From positions 6,424,025 to 6,488,024 of the forward strand of contig CM035352.1 of assembly GCA_020137815.1 (NCBI GenBank): 64,000 bases of DNA. Reading direction: 5' to 3'. Under the pieces are notes generated by a model that worked only from the letters and a program-made list of their open reading frames with translations, had not been told where the DNA came from and ran no database searches. This document shows positions 47,145-64,000 of this stretch, piece after piece. A program made the position numbers and the translations under genes. Source of the stretch: Hormiphora californensis (taxonomy: Eukaryota; Ctenophora; Tentaculata; Cydippida; Pleurobrachiidae). The first letter of the stretch is position 1. Each line of letters starts with the position of its first letter.

Positions 47145-48767
47145 ATGCCACGAAGAGGAAGCCGTAGGTCAGATAAACGAAGAAAATACTCGACTTCATC
47201 CTCAGACTCAGATTCTAGCTCCAGTAAGTAGACCCATCTCACAACCGATATATGGCAGCTTTTATAGTCGAAATATTTCCTTTCTTGACCCTCTAACAAG
47301 CCATATATTCGCAGCACTTGAAAACATATCGGCACTGGGCCTGTTAGAAGGGATTGGAAAAACAATAATTTACCTCACAATTATGCACACACTATAATAC
47401 TCTCATCCTACAGGTTCCTCCTCCTCCTCCTCATCTTCCTCGAGGAGCAGCTCAGGATCAGACAGGAGGAGATCAAGGAGACGACGGAGGAGGTCTGACT
47501 CCCGGAAGAGATATGCAGATAAGCCGAAAGCAAGCGGTGCTGATGCGATGGGAGCCATGGGTGCAATGTTGTTAGACACGAAACCAGAGGAGCTAATTGA
47601 TCAAATATTTATTATTCTAGATGAGTCAGAGGTTAGTAAAACCACTATTTAGCAGAACTTAGAATAAATTTACTAAAGCAGAGCTATTAATTAAAGCAGA
47701 GCTATCAGTTACAATACACTGTATTTTAGGCAGTTTTTAGCACTTTTCAAAATCACAGCCACACTCTGTTTCAGATAAAAGACCTGTGTCCTGCGTTGAT
47801 AAAACACATGTCCATAGCCGAGCTCAAGGAAAAGTCTATGAGGTAAGATCACATTTTCGAAAACGTTGCACTTTTTGAACTGATTATGATTTTCAGAGAG
47901 TCAGATACCCTAAACTTGTAACTATCCACCTCGTTTCAGTGTGGTGGCAGATCTAAAAGAAGCGGATATCCACGCACTCTTCCTGAAACAGGAACCAGAT
48001 CCACAGGCAGAGGAGATTGATAAGGCCCTCATCCAGTTGGGCCTAGTTGGGCCAACTTCCACCCTCCAGGACACTAGCAAGTGGAGGACTCTTCAGGAAA
48101 CTGTACCCGAGCCTGCTGCTCCTGAGGATGAACAACCAGCCAACCCGGCTGACGAGGCCATATTCGAGGAAGAAGAGAAGAAGGAAGAGGAACTACCGGC
48201 GGTCAAGGAGCCGACACCGCCACCAAAACGGAAACTGATAGCAGACACACAACCAGAGCCAGCAGACGATGCTGAAATGTGGCGTGCAAAGTTGATGAGG
48301 GACCGGGAGAAGTTGTCCCAGAACTTGAAACACATCTGGTGTCATTGCGAACAACTTGAGTGACAAACCAAAGGACTTTGTTCCGGAGGAGGTTACCGAT
48401 CAAGAGGAGGGAAGACTCCCCCGATCCGGTTACCCCTCCACCACCCACCGACGAGAAGGAGGAGAATGAAGAGGAAGAGTTCACTAGTGCTAACCCACCA
48501 CTGGCAGGAAACCCACCCTTAGCGGAGGAGGAACCCAGGGTATACTCGTACAAAGCGAGAGCAGCCGAAGAGGAGGAGGAGGACAAGATATCGATTGGTA
48601 ATCTGAGTAGTTCTGACTCGTCCAGCGCGGAGGAGGGAGAGTTGTCAGATAGTGATGAAGGGGAGGAGAAGAAAGATGAAGGAGGCGAGTCTTCCACACC
48701 GGTTACACCTGAGAGAAAACCCCAAGACACTAATAAAAGTTCGGAAGTTGACACGTACTCGCTGTAG
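47145..48767 (+). CDS. CAAP1: CAAP1-like nuclear protein, frame broken twice in the last exon
   Basis: Human CAAP1 is a little-known caspase and apoptosis inhibitor. Exons join in phase: 47145-47223, 47414-47631, 47775-47842 and 47940-48767. The N-terminus is Arg/Ser-rich (RRGSRRSDKRRKY, SSSDSDSSS). The conserved helical domain reads ELIDQIFIILDESEIKDLC, ALIKHMSIAELKEKS, VVADLKEADIHALF, matching the human MLQQCFCIIGEKKLQKMLP with NCSIEEIKKL. The C-terminal part is acidic and disordered. In exon 4, frame 1 ends HCEQLE-stop. Removing one A from AAA at 48328-48330 gives TSGVIANNLSDKPKDFV, and one C from CCCCC at 48418-48422 then gives DPVTPPPPTDEKEEN to the stop at 48767. A 35-nt GT-AG intron at about 48339-48373 would bridge both but is very short. 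Confidence 0.6.
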
Positions 48768-48979
48768 CGGCGGGCTATTAATTAATTATGATCGTTTTAT
48801 CACTGTTTTTACTGTTACCTGTTTTAACTTTATTTTTTTCGCCATAACAGTATGAACTATGACAAGAATTTGTGTTTACTTCACCCTACAGCCTTCATAA
48901 ATGAACCTAAACGTTCTAAACGTCCTAAAACGTTCAAACTCAAATCTCTACTTTTTGTTCTAGGAGTTCGAGACCCATC

Positions 48980-51823
48980 ATGGATACAAAGTACCAGATC
49001 GCGGCAGGTCTAACTACTGTTATTGCCGGTACACTTCTCCTGTGGTGGATGGCCAAACCTGCCAAGCAGGAGAGACGGAGAAAGCGAGCACCCAGCCCTG
49101 TAGAAGAGAGGGTTAGTGGATTCAAACCACGACCTGATCCCGAGGAGATCAAACGAGATAACGAGTTTAAGAGTGGTAGAACGATTGAAGCGAGGGTCAG
49201 CGAGGGTGGTGTCCTAATGCATGATGTGAAATACGCGGGTCAAGACATACGACAGTTAGATCAAAAGCCTAAAGAGACGGTGATTGTGGACGATACTGTG
49301 CCAAGAAACGAAACAGAGGAAGGACCGCAACCAGTCGCTTCAGAAATAACCGGAACTGAAGAACCAGATTATGCAAGGATTCCAGTGATTTCAAGCGAAC
49401 AAGTAGTGACTACTGAATCTGCTGTTATCAGCAGTAATGAGGCCACAGATATTGAGGAACTAACTCCAGTTGTTGAGGCATCCCCAGTAGTTGAGGCACC
49501 CCCAATAGAAGAAATTGAAGTTCCAAAACAAGATGTTACTGTTCTAGAAAAAGAGATTGAAGTTCCAGAAATTGAAGTTCCAGAAGTTGAAGTTCCAGAA
49601 GTTACATCACATCAAACACCACAGAAACCTACACCCACTAATGGATACCATGCTAACGGAGCTGCAGCAGTGCAACATGTATCTACACCACCCCCTTTAG
49701 TACCCATTGTATCCAATACCACGACCCCAACACGACCCCCGTCCTATGGCGGAATGTCGAGAGCCAGTAATGATAATTCTGTATACTCTACACCCAACCC
49801 TTCTCCCTTCTCGACCCCGTCTAGTGAGACACCAGCCAGAACTAACTACCAACAACCTCAACAACAACAAGTCAGAGGTTCGATCTATGCATCACAAGAG
49901 ATAATACAGCAACTCTTCAACATTCCATCAAAGGCCGTGGGTGAGTAGGGATTTAGGTTAACTTGATACTTCAAAACCCATCATAACATAGAACAAACTT
50001 CTGGGTGGTGGAGTTTGGTACGCTATAATAACCTGATAATCACACGTCATAGAACACTATTGTGCTATCTCCCTCTCTCTATCTCCCCCTATCCCCTCTT
50101 TTTCTTCAGGAAAACTGATAGGTAAGGGTGGACGCACAATCAAAGCGTTACAAGAAGAAAGTGGAGCAAAGTTGAAATTCGAATCAAGAAGAGACAATCA
50201 GCGACCTACACAGCGTCTCTACATCTCAGGAACCCTTAGACAGGTTAATATTTTGGGAATCTCCAAGTGGTCGGTTAACTCCTTGCAAAACTATGGATGC
50301 GGAGAAGATACGGAAAAAAAACTCCAAGTGGTGTTAAGTTTTCTCCCACTACACACCATGGTCTGATTTTTAGTTGTTCTGCCGAGCCCTCACAGAGCAG
50401 TGTGAACTACAAAAGTTGTTGGTTGTTTTCTTAAAACCTGATTAAAACAACTCTTGGTTCAGCTTTGGATGTAATTATCGAAATTGGAGTTCTGATATTA
50501 TGCATGCTACATGCTTCTCTACCTCTATGTAATTCCAGTAGTGTGTGTACATAATCTCTCAATTTTAGGTGGAGGATGCGGTGGCTAGGGTGACCAGTAT
50601 GATGCCTGCAGATTGTGAGTGTATGGATCTAATTCATTGGAGCCCCGAGAAAGCTGTCCAAGGTTCGTGTAACATTTTGGGTGTTCAGCTCTGCCTCTAC
50701 TATTTAGATCATTCTAGATGTTCCAGATTTATCTTGTTACCATGGTTATCATGTTCCAGGTGTCCTAAAGCAGGTGCAATTCAAGGAAAACGAAACGATA
50801 ACGGGAAGGGTAACGCACGTGTTATCACCCGAATCAGTTTGGATCCAGGTCTGTCTCAGTCCCACCGGATACAGCTATGTCCAGATGTTGGGCAGTCTCA
50901 CAGACAATATATCGGATACACTCGGCAGGTACGCGCGGGAAACATTTTACAGGGCTCACCGCGCGCACAAATCTTCACCCCCATTCTTCTCGAACAACTG
51001 CCGGAGTTACAACTTTTACACTTTTGTGTTGACCTCTCTGTTCCGGCCAATTTAAAGCATTATTTCTTATTATGATATCTATTACAGGAAACTCCATAAC
51101 CTGAGAACAGCTGTGATTCCACTCAAAGAGATTACCCGGGGGACAGTGTGTGCTGTAATGGTCGAGGGACGAGCGTACAGGGGTTGTGTTGAGAAAGTGG
51201 GCACTGATGTCCACTCTGTCAGACTGGTCGACTTTGGGACACTTCATTCTGTTGAGCATCTCTTCACCCTTGAGTAAGGATCTTAGTTAAACTAGTCGTG
51301 TGTTAACAGCAAGAATTTTATTTCATGATGTGGACTGTGAAATTTTTAGAACTTCTTGTTTCAAATTATTATTATTATTATATTATTATGTAACTAGATG
51401 TTCCTAACACTACATTTTCTCTCCAGCAATTACTACCAGACACTCCCATCACTCGCTGTTAACTGTTCCCTGGCTAACATTACCCGGCTCCACGAGGACC
51501 CCTGTTGGCCTGAGGAGGCCGCGGAATTCCTGGAGGAAAATCTCAAGGATTGCCTGGTTAAAGTCAGGATTGTTTCCTGCCAGGGGGATAAACCTAGTGT
51601 TGAGATTTACACTCAACCTGCCTCAGGGGTTAGTGGAATTAGCTGTTTAGCTTCCATCATACATGATGTATAACTTGTTACCGGAAATAATTATCCGTGA
51701 CATGATAAAACTCTGATCGCTATTCAGTGAGATGATGTTTCAAACTCTTTGTTTCAGGCACAGACCTACATGAACCAGCAGCTTGTATACGAAAGGTTTG
51801 CTGCTTGGAGCCAATCCGAGTAG
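48980..51823 (+). CDS. AKAP1: AKAP1-like outer-mitochondrial-membrane KH/Tudor protein
   Basis: AKAP1 tethers PKA and RNAs to the outer mitochondrial membrane. Seven exons: 48980-49940, 50110-50243, 50569-50614 (alternatively to 50661), 50760-50928, 51088-51273, 51427-51628 and 51758-51823. The N-terminus is a membrane anchor (AAGLTTVIAGTLLLWW) followed by Lys/Arg. A long disordered acidic and Pro-rich region holds a repeated IEVPE motif. Then comes one KH domain (IPSKAVGKLIGKGGRTIKA, with the GKGG loop). The extended Tudor domain includes VRLVDFGTLHSVEHL, with an Asp-Phe-Gly in place of D-Y-G. It ends FAAWSQSE. One KH rather than two favours AKAP1 over TDRKH. The two donors for exon 3 are both in phase; the GTGAGT one is closer to consensus. 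Confidence 0.82.
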
Positions 51824-52112
51824 AACAGAGATAAGAACAGAGAGAAATGCAATATATTATTGTCTCACAAAAGACTGCACTCTCGTGTAGTATGACAAAT
51901 ATATTTAGGGTTTTTTTTATCTAAATATTTATTGTGTGACAAGTACCCGTTTTAATTATTTGTATCTTCACTTTTCACGTAACTTTTGTTTTTAATCCTC
52001 TCTATAAATCGCTCCCTAGATCTATTCGGCTTGATATATTTAAGTTAGCTTTATTAAAACCCCCCACTCCCTTACCAACCTTTAATTCTAACTCTATTAC
52101 CTCTCTGTTAGT

Positions 52113-62645
<10,533 letters not shown>

Positions 62646-62727
62646 GATCACCTGGGATCCACCCCATCATGACCCTCCACGTGCATCTTGCAAACCCAGC
62701 ATTTGTGTGTGTGACTCAATAATCAAT

Positions 62728-62733
62728 AATAAA
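62728..62733 (+). terminator. Polyadenylation signal of AFG3L2
   Basis: AATAAA lies 83 bp after the AFG3L2 stop codon, a normal spacing. Confidence 0.7.
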
Positions 62734-63328
62734 GAATCCCCCGGGGCACAAGTTGTGTTTATGTTCTAGAACTGAGAAGGTGGCCCTCTCTGTCTGAATT
62801 GGTATCAAGATGGTGAAGACTTCCATTTTGAGGGGACTCTATTGAGTGTTTAGCAGGGGAGTTTTGATACATGTCAACAACCACACTTTTAATTTATTTT
62901 TCCGTGCCCTTTGCAAGATTGGTTGTCGTGAACTTTGTCCTACAACCGGGTGATAAAAGTACTTCTTCCTTGGGCACAACCGTGCACCAATAGTGGACAG
63001 TGGTGTATTGTATGTATACAAGAACTGCGTGGTACATACTAATACGTAGACCGTCTGACGTCACTTCTCTACGTCAGAGGATCGAGCTCTACAAAACGTC
63101 ACTAGCCCCTCTCTCATATATATCTCGTCTACCCCCTTCACCGCGTTGTATGATGTCCGACTATCTGTCTATAATATTCTGGTGAATAGCCCCCGTTATT
63201 GTACTATTTGTGACGTCACATTATCGTCTAGGTATTAGCGATCCCTTCCTCTTTTTAAAGGAGGACCGTAGTTCCACTATTAAACTCTTGTTCCCCTTTA
63301 CTTTCTACTTCTACTTGCCTTATTGCTG

Positions 63329-63394
63329 TCTGGCGCCGCAGACTCCATCTGAGCGCACTGTCGAGAATCAAATAGGGTTCTGGCGCCGCCAGAC
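63329..63394. repeat. GGCGCCGC-bounded short repeat, copy 2
   Basis: Same order of motifs as 18787-18871, with a few internal bases deleted. Confidence 0.6.
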
Positions 63395-63765
63395 TTGTCT
63401 CATATGAGACCCTCCTCTCCGCACCGGGCCTTCGGCCCGGTGCGGCTACGCGAGGCCGCGCGGTGTACAGTCAGTGTAGGACAACGCCAGACAGCCTTGT
63501 TCGACCCTCTCTCTATCCGCACCCCGAGGATGTTTAGAACTGAAAACATATCAACCAACTTCGCACCTTATACAGGGTGTTCATTTTGGATCTTTACAAG
63601 CGTTGGGCTTCACCCAGAAAAAAGTTGACAAGATTAGGTCATGAAACCTCATACTTGGACTATTCTATACGCTCATTCAAGGTTCCCGGTGTTTTCGGAG
63701 CTCTAGCACCCCGGGAAGTGTGTTTTTGGCATCAAAACTACCAGAAGGAATTTTTTGCTGGTGCT

Positions 63766-64000
63766 GAGACTTTGCTAAAATGTTTTTTGGGTATTTTCTA
63801 TGTTAATCCCAAAGTTTCATGATGATTGAATTATATGTTTTTCGGACTCAAAATTTCGAAAAAAGTGGCTGGAAAGGCTCGAAAACGGCTCAAAAACGGC
63901 AAAAATTGAGTCTTTCCAGCCACTTTTTTCGAAATTTTGACATCGAAAAACACATTCAATCATCATAAAACTTTGGGATTGACATAGAAAATACCCAAAA
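63766..64000. mobile_element. Palindromic element cut by the right edge
   Basis: 63783-63875 and 63915-64000 are inverted copies around a short centre (AAACGGCTCAAAAACGGC). The outer end lies outside the window, so the family is unknown. Confidence 0.55.

Larger units (their letters stand above)
62646..64000. other. Region downstream of AFG3L2
   Basis: No gene is seen. It contains the poly(A) signal, a GGCGCCGC repeat at 63329-63394, a GC hairpin (CACCGGGCCTTCGGCCCGGTG near 63421-63442) and a palindrome that runs off the right edge. Confidence 0.5.

Overview
The window is nuclear DNA of an invertebrate metazoan. It has intron-rich genes with GT-AG introns, a rhodopsin-type GPCR, a CUT-domain transcription factor, a TTC12-type ciliary gene, non-LTR retrotransposons, many foldback DNA elements and very long (CT)n/(GA)n runs. 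I cannot fix the phylum. All exon joins below come from splice consensus, phase and family homology read by eye.

Layout. 1-4.3 kb is repeats: an antisense retroelement ORF1 cut by the left edge, a TTAA-flanked 2.2 kb palindrome, then a TA-flanked hairpin MITE. 4.3-13.1 kb holds two plus-strand genes, UBIAD1 and CHAF1B; a CHAF1B intron carries a pogo-like element, which carries a tandem 489-bp array, which carries a hAT element. 13.1-25 kb is microsatellite-rich and holds minus-strand exons of a GPCR (TM3 to the C-terminus) and of a CUT-domain gene. 25-29.4 kb is a composite bounded by 135-bp inverted repeats, with a LINE reverse transcriptase and a separate ORF1-like gene. 29.5-62.7 kb is a dense plus-strand run: PARL-like rhomboid, NXT, TTC12, NMRAL1-like, ALG1, a small Jupiter/HN1-like gene, a broken zinc-binding gene, CAAP1-like, AKAP1-like and AFG3L2/paraplegin. 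62.7-64 kb is repeats.

Functions. The genes are mostly unrelated housekeeping genes: menaquinone/prenyl transfer, histone deposition, mRNA export, N-glycan assembly and dynein-arm assembly. Three act in mitochondria (PARL-like, AKAP1-like, AFG3L2), but nothing shows that their closeness is functional.

Main points for a second look: (1) two long palindromes flanked by TTAA, one of them 4.3 kb with an internal inverted minisatellite; (2) a tandem 489-bp unit whose inserted copy starts about 30 bp after a TATA box and is flanked by 12-bp direct repeats, like retroposed RNA; (3) a MITE whose target duplication copies a 5' splice site; (4) a filled and an empty site for a TA-targeting MITE in the same window; (5) single-base frame breaks in four otherwise conserved genes, nearly all of the +1 type, which look like base insertions (assembly error or real).
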